A program made the position numbers and the translations under genes. This document shows positions 24,484 through 32,562 of a DNA stretch of 52,591 nt, piece after piece. Within the stretch, counting starts at the first letter, position 1. Each line of letters opens with the position of its first letter. This DNA comes from a bacterium (GTDB lineage: Bacteria > Vulcanimicrobiota > Xenobia > Xenobiales > JADMJV01). The notes below the pieces were generated by a model, which made no database searches, was not told where the DNA came from, and saw nothing but the letters and a program-made list of their open reading frames with translations. Where the stretch lies: the NCBI GenBank assembly GCA_018266105.1, contig JAFEBA010000056.1:71783-124373 (forward strand). Reading direction: 5' to 3'.

Positions 24484-25326
24484 GTGGAAAACAGACAAGT
24501 GGGCCCGCGTGCATTCCTTTTACTTCTCTGCGTTCTGCTTCTTGGCCAGGCCTTTTCGCCCATAGCCTCGGCCTCTCCCAAGGAGATTAAGCCGCAGGCC
24601 CCACGTCGTAAGGGCGGTCAGTCGATCAGCTACCGACTTATCTACGCAGCCGGCATACCATGCCACGTTATCTACATCGACCTGCGCAGCCCCGCTCTGC
24701 GGGTGCAAGCAGTACGGGCCAGCGACCTGGGAGCGCGCTTTCTAAATTTTCAGAGCTTTGTGCACCAGACCCGGGCACTGGCCGCCATCAACGGCACTTT
24801 TTTCGATGTCCGCAGCGGAACCATCGTATGCAACCTGGTGCGCAACGGTCGACTGCTGGAATCCGGCGGGGCCGGTCACACCTTTAGCCTGACCCACCAG
24901 GGAAGGGTGCGCTGGCTCGACACAGCAGGACGCGCCGGTGGACGAATCAACTGGAAGAACACGGCTCTGGGGGTTTCAGCCGGTCCGACCTTGCTGCGCA
25001 AGCACCGAATCGTGCTGTGCCCTGAATCGGAGGGATTTGCTGACCCAGGCCTTTTCAGAGCGGCGGCCCGGTCCGGTCTGGCCACGACTCAAAGTGGTCG
25101 CCTGCTGCTGGTCTCGGTGAACCGACCCGTGCGGCTGGGCCAGTTCGCCGCCGCAATGCGGGCTCTGGGCGCATGCGACGCGATTAACCTGGACGGTGGA
25201 ACCTCCACCGGACTTTACTTGAATGGCAAATTTATCAGCAAACCCGGACGACAACTGACCAATGTCCTTGTGGTCAGTCGACGGCCGCAGAAAAAGGCCA
25301 AAGAGATCGCACGGCTGCGGCCCTGA
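24484..25326 (+). CDS. Secreted phosphodiester glycosidase family protein (NAGPA/DUF2233)
   Basis: From GTG 24484 the product has 280 residues with a signal peptide (AFLLLLCVLLLGQAFSPIASA). GTG 24499 is an equally possible start; AGGTGA lies 13 nt before the first. The mature part is the NAGPA domain: RALAAINGTFFDVRSGTIV near residue 100, LVRNGRLLESGG, GVSAGPTLLRKHRIV, and the catalytic-site signature ACDAINLDGGTSTGLYLNG near the C-terminus. Family members cleave GlcNAc-1-phosphodiester bonds (mammalian uncovering enzyme) or act on bacterial cell-surface polymers. The N-terminus is divergent from the membrane protein at 24413. It shares a bidirectional terminator with the repeat protein gene. 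Confidence 0.83.
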   Translation: MENRQVGPRAFLLLLCVLLLGQAFSPIASASPKEIKPQAPRRKGGQSISYRLIYAAGIPCHVIYIDLRSPALRVQAVRASDLGARFLNFQSFVHQTRALAAINGTFFDVRSGTIVCNLVRNGRLLESGGAGHTFSLTHQGRVRWLDTAGRAGGRINWKNTALGVSAGPTLLRKHRIVLCPESEGFADPGLFRAAARSGLATTQSGRLLLVSVNRPVRLGQFAAAMRALGACDAINLDGGTSTGLYLNGKFISKPGRQLTNVLVVSRRPQKKAKEIARLRP

Positions 25327-25344
25327 AGGGGACCAAAAAGAACA

Positions 25345-25379
25345 AGGCCAGGGCGCCGAACGGACAGCGCGCCTGGCCT
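25345..25379. terminator. Bidirectional terminator hairpin between convergent genes
   Basis: AGGCCAGG (25345-25352) pairs with CCTGGCCT (25372-25379), with further partly bulged GC pairs inside. Read on the minus strand, the stem is followed by TTGTTCTTTTTGG; on the plus strand by CTTCCCTC. It separates the phosphodiester glycosidase gene (ends 25326) from the convergent repeat protein gene (ends 25404). Confidence 0.75.
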
Positions 25380-25403
25380 CTTCCCTCGAAAGCCCAAGGA
25401 ACT

Positions 25404-26048
25404 CTATGCTTTAGGCGAGGTTCGCTTTTCGCTCACCACCGGCGGCATGTTGTCCAGGCTGGCAGTGGGTACGTGCGGGCGAACCGGCTCGTTGGCGGCA
25501 GGTCTGGTGGACTTGAATTCCGAGACTCCACGCATTACGGCTCGAGCGGCCACGGTCAGAAACTGCTCCAGGGAGGAAGCCGCTTCGGTGCTGCCCTCGA
25601 TCGTTCCGATGACATTCTCCTTGGTCACCTGGCCAAGCTCGGCGCACACTTCACCGGTTCCTCGGATGGCGTTCATGGCGCCCGTTTTGCAAACTTTGCC
25701 CAGCTCGTTGCCAACGTCGGCCGAGCCGTGAATGAAACCGATGGCGGCGGTTTTCAGGGCCGCGCCCAATTGGTTGCTCACTTCGCTGGCCCCGGCGATG
25801 GCGCCCAGGGCAGTTTTTTTGCTGAGGTCGCCCAGATCCTGGCCAACGATGGCCGCTCCCTGCACTCCACCTCGGGTGTTTTCTAAAGCAGCCTGAGCCA
25901 CGCTTCCAGTCACATCCTGGAAGCCTTGAATTGCATTGACGAGAACATTCTTGGTCAGACTGGTCAGGTCTCGGTTGACCCCTTCGGCGGTCACGGTCAC
26001 GGCATGGACTACCCGCTCGGTGCGGGTTCTCTCTTCATGACTTTGCAT
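25404..26048 (-). CDS. Amphipathic 22-residue-repeat protein (apolipoprotein/LEA-like architecture)
   Basis: The start is ATG 26048, 5 nt after GGAGG. The product has 214 residues. Residues 33-164 are six tandem 22-residue repeats with no gaps, and a partial seventh follows. Conserved positions are Lys1, aliphatic 5, Ile8, Gly10, Glu/Asp13-Val14 and Leu18-Gly19; examples are KTGAMNAIRGTGEV and KTAAIGFIHGSADV. A 22-residue (2 x 11) period is the mark of amphipathic helices that lie on lipid surfaces, as in apolipoproteins, or of LEA-type stress proteins. There is no signal peptide or transmembrane segment. The N-terminus is polar (MQSHEERTRTERV) and the C-terminus is Pro/Ser-rich and probably disordered. 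The function is unknown; a membrane- or storage-granule-coating or desiccation role is inference. Confidence 0.72.
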   Translation of the reverse strand: MQSHEERTRTERVVHAVTVTAEGVNRDLTSLTKNVLVNAIQGFQDVTGSVAQAALENTRGGVQGAAIVGQDLGDLSKKTALGAIAGASEVSNQLGAALKTAAIGFIHGSADVGNELGKVCKTGAMNAIRGTGEVCAELGQVTKENVIGTIEGSTEAASSLEQFLTVAARAVMRGVSEFKSTRPAANEPVRPHVPTASLDNMPPVVSEKRTSPKA

Positions 26049-26067
26049 GTGGTCCTCCACTCTCAAA

Positions 26068-26097
26068 GATATACTGGCTGCTTAGGAGAGCGAGCAA
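26068..26097 (-). promoter_or_regulatory. Candidate sigma70-type promoter of the 22-residue-repeat gene
   Basis: On the minus strand TTGCTC (26092-26097) and TATATC (26068-26073) are 18 nt apart. Both match the consensus at four of six positions. The predicted transcript start lies about 13 nt before the ATG, just upstream of the GGAGG ribosome binding site. No experimental support. Confidence 0.38.
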
Positions 26098-26204
26098 CAC
26101 CACCTCTTCAGTGCTTGAAAAAACTTCTAACTCGTCTCGCCCCTTGAGCTCAATCTGTCAGAACCTGTCAGGACAACTGGAGTTCGCTTGAGTATGCTTC
26201 AAGC

Positions 26205-26414
26205 ATGAAACGCTTCGATCACCTTCACACCGTCCGATTCGATAGTCAGGACCAAGGACTGCGACGCTGGCACACGGTAGCCGCCACCGGCTGCTTGCGC
26301 CGGCAACGTAGAGGCTGGCTCCTGCGCAGCCTTCAGAGTCTGGTCAAATGGAGCCGATTCCTGCTGCGCAGCTGGAACGCAAAAGGGCGCCCCCTGAGGA
26401 GCGCCCTTTCGTAG
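26205..26414 (+). CDS. Possible small cationic Trp/Arg-rich protein
   Basis: The 69-residue frame starts MKRFDHLHTVRFDSQDQGLR and contains the very basic stretch CLRRQRRGWLLRSLQSLVKW. About 70% of third codon positions are G or C, as in neighbouring genes, but there is no clear ribosome binding site. Its last codons run through the malate dehydrogenase terminator. The 16-nt motif at 26157-26172 lies 32 nt before its ATG, and the same motif lies 33 nt before the tiny ORF at 18712. It could be a real small protein or an accidental frame. Confidence 0.28.
   Translation: MKRFDHLHTVRFDSQDQGLRRWHTVAATGCLRRQRRGWLLRSLQSLVKWSRFLLRSWNAKGRPLRSALS
26382..26409 (-). terminator. Terminator of malate dehydrogenase gene
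   Basis: AAAGGGCGC (26382-26390) pairs perfectly with GCGCCCTTT (26401-26409) around a 10-nt loop. On the minus strand the hairpin ends in TTTTG. It lies 25 bp after the mdh stop codon. Confidence 0.8.
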
Positions 26415-26434
26415 GAATGCGTCCTGTGCGGTTG

Positions 26435-27421
26435 CTAAATCAGGCCGAGCTTGCGCACATCCTCGCGTTCTTCCTCGAGTTCAGCTTCGGTAGCCTTCAT
26501 CTTGGCTCGGCTGAATTCATCGATCTCCAGGCCCTGCACGATGGTGTACTGACCGTCTTTACAAGTCACCGGAAAACTGTAAATCAGGCCCTCGGCCACG
26601 CCATAGCTTCCGTCGCTGGGAATGGCCATGCTGGTCCAGTCTCCCTCGGCGGTCCCAAGAGCCCAGGTGCGCATATGGTCGATGGCCGCATTGGCGGCCG
26701 AAGCGGCTGAGGACAGGCCTCGAGCTTCAATGATGGCAGCTCCGCGCTTGGCCACGGTGGGAATAAAGTTCTTCTCCAACCATTCCTGATCGTTAACCTG
26801 TTTGGCGGCGTTCTGACCGTCCACTTCGCAGTGGAAAAGGTCGGGATACTGAGTGGCCGAGTGATTGCCCCAGATGGTCATCTTCTTGATGGAAGTGACA
26901 GGCTTGCCCAGCTTGGCGCCCAGCTGCGAGATGGCGCGATTGTGGTCAAGCCGGGTCATGGCCGTGAACTGTTTGGAATCCAGGCCCTTGGCATTATTCA
27001 TAGCGATCAGGCAGTTGGTGTTGGCAGGATTGCCGACCACCAGTACCTTGACGTTCTTGCTGGCCACGGCAGCCAGGGCTTCACCCTGCGGCTTATAGAT
27101 GCCACCGTTGAGATTGAGCAGATCACTGCGCTCCATTCCGGCTTTACGGGGAATACCGCCCACCAGGATAGCGTAGTCTGCGTCTTTGAACGCGACCTTA
27201 GGGTCGTCGCTCTTGACCACCCCGTGCAACAGGGGGAAGGCGCAATCGTCCAGCTCCATATGCACACCGTCCAGCGCTTTCAAAGCCGGGGTGATTTCCA
27301 AAAGTTGCAGGATGACAGGCTGGTCCTGACCCAGCATGGCTCCGCTGGCGATGCGGAAAAGTAACGCGTAACCGATTTGGCCCGCGGCGCCGGTAACGGC
27401 GACTCGCACAGGTGCTTTCAC
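26435..27421 (-). CDS. mdh: Malate dehydrogenase (NAD-dependent)
   Basis: I start at GTG 27421 (read MKAPVRVAVTGAAGQIGY), 8 nt after GGAGG, as this matches the usual family N-terminus; a TTG at 27436 is in frame upstream. The product has 328 residues, the normal length. The NAD-binding loop is TGAAGQIGY. ILVGGIPRKAGMERSDLL supplies the mobile-loop Arg residues that choose oxaloacetate. The active-site His is in WGNHSATQYPD. This is the cytosolic-MDH-like class shared by many bacteria. It interconverts malate and oxaloacetate in the TCA cycle. It is a single gene with its own terminator; its upstream neighbour on the same strand ends 44 bp before. Confidence 0.96.
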   Translation of the reverse strand: MKAPVRVAVTGAAGQIGYALLFRIASGAMLGQDQPVILQLLEITPALKALDGVHMELDDCAFPLLHGVVKSDDPKVAFKDADYAILVGGIPRKAGMERSDLLNLNGGIYKPQGEALAAVASKNVKVLVVGNPANTNCLIAMNNAKGLDSKQFTAMTRLDHNRAISQLGAKLGKPVTSIKKMTIWGNHSATQYPDLFHCEVDGQNAAKQVNDQEWLEKNFIPTVAKRGAAIIEARGLSSAASAANAAIDHMRTWALGTAEGDWTSMAIPSDGSYGVAEGLIYSFPVTCKDGQYTIVQGLEIDEFSRAKMKATEAELEEEREDVRKLGLI

Positions 27422-27465
27422 AGAAAAGGCCTCCAAGAGGGGTTGAGTAGTGAAGCCCGCTTAGA

Positions 27466-28095
27466 CTACCTTCCGCACCATTCCTTCAGCGACTTACGTC
27501 CCTTGTCCGAGTCAAATTCGAAGTCCAGTTTGATCGAGTTGCCAGGGTACTTGATGAACACTTCCACTGACTTGACGCTCCGGTCCAGACTGGCGAACAG
27601 GTAGTCCTTATCCAGACTCATATCCAGGGGTCTTGAGGGGCCTAGAGCCCCCGTTCTAGGGTCGCGTGGCGCCACCGAACCGGAGAAAAACTCGGCCGAA
27701 ATCGACCGTCGGTATTTGTCGGTCATCCACAGGCGATACTCGCCACTCACGGCTCGGGCCACTTCGGCGTGATAGTCACCCCACATCACCATCTGGCCGC
27801 CGTGATACATCGAGTGAGCGTGTTCCTGGGGAGGTACGGCCGGCGAGACCGCCTCGATCAGGGATTGGCGAGTGATCCAGGTGGCCATGGCCACCAGCAA
27901 AGCCAGCGAGATGGCAGTCCAACCGGCAATCTCACTGCGGCTCTTGGGGTCACCATCCTGCTCCAGCAACGGCCCCAGAGCCATTCGAGCCAGTCCCCCC
28001 GCCATCACCAGGGTCACGATGGCCAACACCCAGTTGCCGAAAAGTTCGATGGGAGGAAGAAAACCGGGGTCGTTCCCGTGCGCGAAACAAATCAT
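27466..28095 (-). CDS. Membrane protein with His/Met-rich outer segment, partner of DUF2231 protein
   Basis: The product has 209 residues. Two hydrophobic helices (about residues 16-40 and 60-80) precede a soluble part. That part contains HAHSMYHGGQMVMWGDYHAE, with several His and Met residues suited to copper or heme binding, then EYRLWMTDKYRRSISAEFFSG and a C-terminal beta-type region. The start overlaps the stop of the DUF2231 gene by 4 bp (ATGA at 28092-28095), so the two are translated together and probably act together. I do not recognise the family by name. Metal binding is a guess from residue content. Confidence 0.6.
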   Translation of the reverse strand: MICFAHGNDPGFLPPIELFGNWVLAIVTLVMAGGLARMALGPLLEQDGDPKSRSEIAGWTAISLALLVAMATWITRQSLIEAVSPAVPPQEHAHSMYHGGQMVMWGDYHAEVARAVSGEYRLWMTDKYRRSISAEFFSGSVAPRDPRTGALGPSRPLDMSLDKDYLFASLDRSVKSVEVFIKYPGNSIKLDFEFDSDKGRKSLKEWCGR

Positions 28096-29192
28096 CCCTG
28101 ATCGTGAATATACCAGGGGAAGCCCTCAACATACCAGATCAGGTTGATGGCGATGATCACCAGCAACAGAATCCAGCAGCGGTCCCAGAGCTTCTTCTGA
28201 AGAGGCAGGACGGTTTCCAACATCTTAACCCCCCCGCAAGCCAGAGCCAGACAACCGACCGCAAAGTGCTGCACATAAACCCCCATTGCGGTATGCGAGA
28301 AGGGGGCGCCGGTGTGCACATGAGTAAATAGCATCCCTCCGCCCACCAGGGCCAGAATGGCCAGCAGATGAGATTGTAATGAATTGACCTCCCCCTGGGG
28401 CCGCTTACGAGCCAAATTCATGCCAATCCCAAAGAAGATCATGATGGTGGCCAGCACCTTGTGGAACAGCACTTCTGGATCGGTGACGGGCAGGGTGTTC
28501 CCCATGGGCCAGGCATCCCAATCCGAGAATATCATCAGGAAAACCCCGCCACCTGTGAGCACCACCGGTCCCAGAGCGCGCACTCGATCCTGCCCGGGCA
28601 GATTGAGATGCTGGTAGGCCTGCCACAGGGCGAGGCCCAAGGTCAACCAGCCGAAAACATGGTGCATCATGCCCGAATAGGCGATCTCGTCCGGACCGTT
28701 TTCCAGACGCAAGTTGGCCAGGTCCTCGGGAGTGGCCGGGATCGGGAGAGCCTGGGTGGAAACATGCACGGCCGCGGCATGGTCATACACCAGACGCCCG
28801 CCCTTGTAGCCGGTCACAGTCAGACAGGTCAGCATGGCCACGGCCGCTAGCAGATAGTATTTCAGGCGGGGCGAACCCGGCTTGAGGTATGAGCGCCAGG
28901 CGGTCAGAAGAATGAAGGTCCATGAGGTGGCGGTGGCCCAGGCCTCATGATCAGCGATTGGCTTCTGTCGGATCTGCTGATGGGCGGCCACAATCTCGGC
29001 GTAGTTCCCGGTGATAAAGGCCATCATCAGGCCGATGGTTCCGGCGGCGGTGGCCACCTGACCGGCCCAGGCAGCCCGCTGGTCTTTGGTGATCCAGGCG
29101 AAAACGTCCAGCGCCACGGCAAAAAAAAGGAGAGCGATTGGAAAGTGGACCATGACAGGGTGCCACTCGGCGAATAACTTGCTGATTTCCAC
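28092..29192 (-). CDS. DUF2231-containing polytopic membrane protein
   Basis: I start at GTG 29192 (MEISKLFAEWHPVMVHFPI), with GGAAAAG about 8 nt upstream; the longer frame overlaps the SMUG1 gene on the other strand. The product has 366 residues and about ten transmembrane helices. The first half is a DUF2231 domain: HPVMVHFPIALLFF at the N-terminus and GYKGGRLVYDHAAAVH about 120 residues later. The second half repeats a four-helix layout with conserved His (MMHHVFGWLTLG, FTHVHTGAPFSHTAMGVYV), which resembles heme- or copper-handling membrane proteins. DUF2231 proteins have no established activity. The gene is coupled to the His/Met-rich membrane gene that follows. Confidence 0.75.
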   Translation of the reverse strand: MEISKLFAEWHPVMVHFPIALLFFAVALDVFAWITKDQRAAWAGQVATAAGTIGLMMAFITGNYAEIVAAHQQIRQKPIADHEAWATATSWTFILLTAWRSYLKPGSPRLKYYLLAAVAMLTCLTVTGYKGGRLVYDHAAAVHVSTQALPIPATPEDLANLRLENGPDEIAYSGMMHHVFGWLTLGLALWQAYQHLNLPGQDRVRALGPVVLTGGGVFLMIFSDWDAWPMGNTLPVTDPEVLFHKVLATIMIFFGIGMNLARKRPQGEVNSLQSHLLAILALVGGGMLFTHVHTGAPFSHTAMGVYVQHFAVGCLALACGGVKMLETVLPLQKKLWDRCWILLLVIIAINLIWYVEGFPWYIHDQG

Positions 29193-29271
29193 ACTGGTCT
29201 TTTCCACGCCAGCAGGATCGCCAAACGCTTGCCTCCCTTGGCCAAGGCTCGAAGCAGCGGGAAATTGCGCT

Positions 29272-29976
29272 ATGGAGTCCAAAGCAGCCCGGGTGGAAAA
29301 GCTGATCACCCGGCTCAATCAGGAATTTGCCAAGCTTCGATTCTCCGCCCCCTGGGTGTACAACCCCTGGGAGTATGCGGCCGAAGCCTACCTCGACTAT
29401 TGGCGCCGTTACGGCCAGGGGCAAAAAGAACTCATGCTGCTGGGAATGAATCCGGGGCCCTGGGGCATGGCCCAAACTGGTATCCCTTTTGGTGAGGTCG
29501 AGCTGGCCCGGGACTGGCTGGGTATCCGCGGCCGGATCGGCAAGCCAGCCCGAGAGCACCCTCAGCGGCCCATACAGGGCTGGGATTGCAAGCGCAGTGA
29601 AGTCAGTGGACGCCGCCTCTGGGGTTATCTGCGCGAGAAATTTCCCAAGCCGGAAGACTTCTTTAAGAAGGCTTATGTGGCCAACTATTGCCCGCTCGTC
29701 TTTATGGAGGAGAGCGGCCGCAACCTGACCCCGGACAAGCTCCCCAAGGCCGAGCGCACCGCCCTGCTGGCCCTGTGCGATCAGGCTCTGCTGGCTCATT
29801 TGGAACAGATGCAGCCCCAGAAACTGGTCGGGGTTGGGAAGTGGGCTCAGCAACAGGCTCAAGCGCTGGTGGACAGGCACAGCCTGCCCATTCAGGTGCT
29901 CAGCATCCCCCACCCCAGTCCCGCCAACCCTGGAGCCAACCGGGGCTGGGGAAATGAGCTGGGCGAGCTACTCTAA
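29272..29976 (+). CDS. SMUG1-family single-strand-selective uracil-DNA glycosylase
   Basis: ATG 29272 gives 234 residues. Motif 1 is GMNPGPWGMAQTGIPFGE, almost identical to the animal SMUG1 motif, with the catalytic Asn. EVSGRRLWGYLR, ANYCPLVFM, SGRNLTPDKLP and the motif 2 loop HPSPANPGANRGWG are all in the SMUG1 order. The enzyme excises uracil and oxidised pyrimidines such as hydroxymethyluracil from DNA, starting base excision repair. It is the first gene of a compact operon: its TAA at 29974-29976 is directly followed by the ATG of the polyA/CCA polymerase gene. It is divergent from the DUF2231 gene, sharing a roughly 80-bp promoter region. Confidence 0.94.
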   Translation: MESKAARVEKLITRLNQEFAKLRFSAPWVYNPWEYAAEAYLDYWRRYGQGQKELMLLGMNPGPWGMAQTGIPFGEVELARDWLGIRGRIGKPAREHPQRPIQGWDCKRSEVSGRRLWGYLREKFPKPEDFFKKAYVANYCPLVFMEESGRNLTPDKLPKAERTALLALCDQALLAHLEQMQPQKLVGVGKWAQQQAQALVDRHSLPIQVLSIPHPSPANPGANRGWGNELGELL

Positions 29977-32562
29977 ATGGAAATCATTGTTTCCCACGCC
30001 GGCGCGGACTTCGATGCCTACGCCTCCATGGTGGCGGCCCAGAGGCTGTATCCCCAAGCCAAATTGGTCACCATGGGCAAACCTGGGGCCTCAGTGCGTG
30101 AGTTTCTGCATCTTCACCAGGGTCAATTCCCGGTTCTAAGCGCCAAGCAGGTGGACCCCGCCCAGGTCACTCGCCTGGTCATGGTGGACACCAGCAACCC
30201 GCGCCGCCTGGGGCCTTTCCGTTTGCTGGCCCAGCAGAGCGGTGTGGAAGTCCACATTTACGACCATCATCCGCCCAGCGCCGAATGCGTGCACGGCGAC
30301 GTATCTCATATCGAGATGCTGGGCGCAGCTGTCACGGTGGTGCTCAAGCAGTTACCTCGCGAGACCAAACTTAGCGTGGCCGAGGCCACTCTCTTTCTGA
30401 TCGCCATTTATGAGGAGACCGGCAACCTCACCTATGCCTCCACTACCCCCACCGATCTGCGCACCGCGGCCTGGCTTCTGGAACAGGGAGCCAAGTTGAG
30501 CGTGGTCAACGAGATTTTGCAGCAACCGCTCAGTCAGGAACAGCGCGAACTGCGCGACCAGATGATGGCCAATGCCAGGCGGATCAATGTGGACGGAGCC
30601 CAGGCCTTGCTGTTGACGGCCTCGGTACCTCATTACGTGGAGGAAATGAACGAGGTCGTCTGGCGCCTGCTACAACAAGAACCAGTCGACATCGTGCTGG
30701 CCTCGGTCTCGATGGGCTACCGTATCTACCTGATCGGACGCAGCCGCCATCCCCGTTTCAACCTGCTAAGCGGTTTTCAGGCTCTGGGCGGGGGAGGCCA
30801 TCCCTGTGCCGCCTCGGCCTCGGTTGCGGACGGCGACCCCCAGGATGCCATGCTGCGCTTGCTGGAGAACTTGAAGTTTGGCTCAACTCAGGGAGATCTC
30901 GTGCGCGACCACATGAGCCCCCGTGTCGATCCTATCGATCTGAGCAACTGTACGGTGGCTCAGGCTGACCAGCGCCTGCGCGAACTGGGACGAACGGCCA
31001 CAGTGGTTCTCAAAGAAGGCCAGGTGGTGGGAATGCTGGCACGTTCGGATTTGGACAAGGCCCTGGCTCACAATCTTGGAGAAATGCCGGCCGAGTCCGT
31101 GATGACCCGTCCGGTCCTATCGGTGGCTCCCGAGACCAGCCTGGACGAAGCCAGAGCCAAGCTGGTGCAACACAATGTCGGCCGGTTGCCGGTGATGGAA
31201 GATGGCAAGTTGCTGGGCATTATCAGCCGCACCGATCTTTTACGCCATCTCTATGACACCACCCGGCTGCGCGCCCCTAGCGAAGAAGCCGCCCCCAGCG
31301 ATTTCCTACTGCAGCTCCCCTACCGTTCGCTGGAACTGCTTAAGCAGGCTGGCTCGGTGGCCTGGCGCTGTGGGGTGGAGGTGTTCGCGGTGGGGGGCTT
31401 CGTGCGCGACCTGCTTCTGCGTCGCCTGGACGAACGCACCTGGGACCTCGATCTCTGTGTGGAAGGCACGGTGGACCATTTTCTGGATGAACTGGCCACC
31501 CTCTGGGCGGCCTCGGTGCACCGCCACCCGCGCTTTGAGACGGCCACCTTGATCCTGCCCGACGGCCAGAAGGTGGACGTGGCGCGAGCCCGCCAGGAAA
31601 GTTACGTGCGTCCGGCCGCCCTGCCCGAAGTGCATAGCAGCAATTTGAAGCAGGACCTTTTTCGTCGCGACTTCACCATCAATGCACTGGCGGTACGCCT
31701 GACCGAGGGCCACTTCGGCGAGTTGGTCGACTTTTTTGGCGGCCAGGCCGACCTGGCCGGCCAGACCATCCGCGTGCTCCACAACCATTCCTTCATTGAT
31801 GACCCGACCCGCATTTTACGAGCCGTGCGGCTGGAGCAGCGGTTAGGCTTTCACCTGGGCAACACCACCGAGAACTTGCTGCGAGGCGCCCTTCAGCAGC
31901 GCATTCTACCCCTGGCCGGACCGCAGCGAATTCGCGATGAAATCGTGCTCTGCCTCTCCGAAAAACAAGCCGTCACGATTCTGGAGCGGCTGAACAAGCT
32001 GCGGGTGCTGGTGAGTCTGCATCCCGATCTGGTCATCGACGCCAAAGTGCGCCAGTTGCTCCAGGCCGTTCCGCCCGCATTGGAAGCGCTCTCCAGCCGC
32101 CTGCCGGTCGAGCCCTGGCGGGTCTACGTGCGCGCCTGGCTCAACCGCTGGAAGCCCGAACCCTTGAAAGAACTGCTGCGCTACTATCACTTTCACTTGA
32201 ATGCCCAGAATCCGTTGCCGGACGTGCTCTGGCGCCTGGCTCGGGACAATCTGAGCAACAGTCAACTTTACGCCACTCTCAAGCCCCTGGCCGCGGACGA
32301 AATGGTCGTGCTCTGGGCCTTGAATCGCGACAGTAAGGTCCATCGTCAGCGCAGTGAAGAGCGAATCTTGCGCTATCTGGACGAGCTGGCCGACCTGAAG
32401 CCTCTACTGGACGGCGAGGCAATCCTGCGAGCCGGAGTGCCTCAGGGACCGGAGGTGGCGCGGATCAAGAAAGCTGCTTTCGAGGCCCAGCTGGATCAGG
32501 GCTGGACCTCGGTGGCTCAGGCCCAGAATTGGTTGAAAGGACGAGGTGATGAGATACTGTAG
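29977..32562 (+). CDS. tRNA nucleotidyltransferase/poly(A) polymerase with DHH and CBS domains
   Basis: The product has 861 residues, and the ATG starts at the base after the SMUG1 stop codon. Residues 1-300 are a DHH/DHHA1 phosphoesterase: SHAGADFDAYASM, the signature IYDHHPP and the GGGGHPCAAS glycine motif. Residues 305-430 hold two CBS repeats (DHMSPRVDPIDL, VMTRPVLSVAPETSLDEA). The polyA polymerase head follows: VGGFVRDLLLRR, the metal-binding DLDLCVEG, RRDFTINALAV, then the RNA-binding PolyA_pol helices. This DHH-CBS-PolyA_pol order is known from Aquifex and deltaproteobacterial A-adding enzymes. It is expected to add A or CCA to tRNA 3' ends, with the DHH part acting as an RNA 3' exonuclease or phosphatase. 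No second nucleotidyltransferase is in the window, so the split CC/A state is unknown. Confidence 0.92.
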   Translation: MEIIVSHAGADFDAYASMVAAQRLYPQAKLVTMGKPGASVREFLHLHQGQFPVLSAKQVDPAQVTRLVMVDTSNPRRLGPFRLLAQQSGVEVHIYDHHPPSAECVHGDVSHIEMLGAAVTVVLKQLPRETKLSVAEATLFLIAIYEETGNLTYASTTPTDLRTAAWLLEQGAKLSVVNEILQQPLSQEQRELRDQMMANARRINVDGAQALLLTASVPHYVEEMNEVVWRLLQQEPVDIVLASVSMGYRIYLIGRSRHPRFNLLSGFQALGGGGHPCAASASVADGDPQDAMLRLLENLKFGSTQGDLVRDHMSPRVDPIDLSNCTVAQADQRLRELGRTATVVLKEGQVVGMLARSDLDKALAHNLGEMPAESVMTRPVLSVAPETSLDEARAKLVQHNVGRLPVMEDGKLLGIISRTDLLRHLYDTTRLRAPSEEAAPSDFLLQLPYRSLELLKQAGSVAWRCGVEVFAVGGFVRDLLLRRLDERTWDLDLCVEGTVDHFLDELATLWAASVHRHPRFETATLILPDGQKVDVARARQESYVRPAALPEVHSSNLKQDLFRRDFTINALAVRLTEGHFGELVDFFGGQADLAGQTIRVLHNHSFIDDPTRILRAVRLEQRLGFHLGNTTENLLRGALQQRILPLAGPQRIRDEIVLCLSEKQAVTILERLNKLRVLVSLHPDLVIDAKVRQLLQAVPPALEALSSRLPVEPWRVYVRAWLNRWKPEPLKELLRYYHFHLNAQNPLPDVLWRLARDNLSNSQLYATLKPLAADEMVVLWALNRDSKVHRQRSEERILRYLDELADLKPLLDGEAILRAGVPQGPEVARIKKAAFEAQLDQGWTSVAQAQNWLKGRGDEIL

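Noticed and set aside
26435..27436. TTG 27436 as start of mdh
   Set aside because: GTG 27421 has GGAGG at 8 nt and gives the family-standard N-terminus MKAPVRVAVTGAAG; the TTG lies over the ribosome binding site itself.
28951..29913. 320-codon minus-strand frame opposite SMUG1
   Set aside because: It covers the SMUG1 catalytic motifs on the other strand and merges out of frame with the DUF2231 gene. No protein features.
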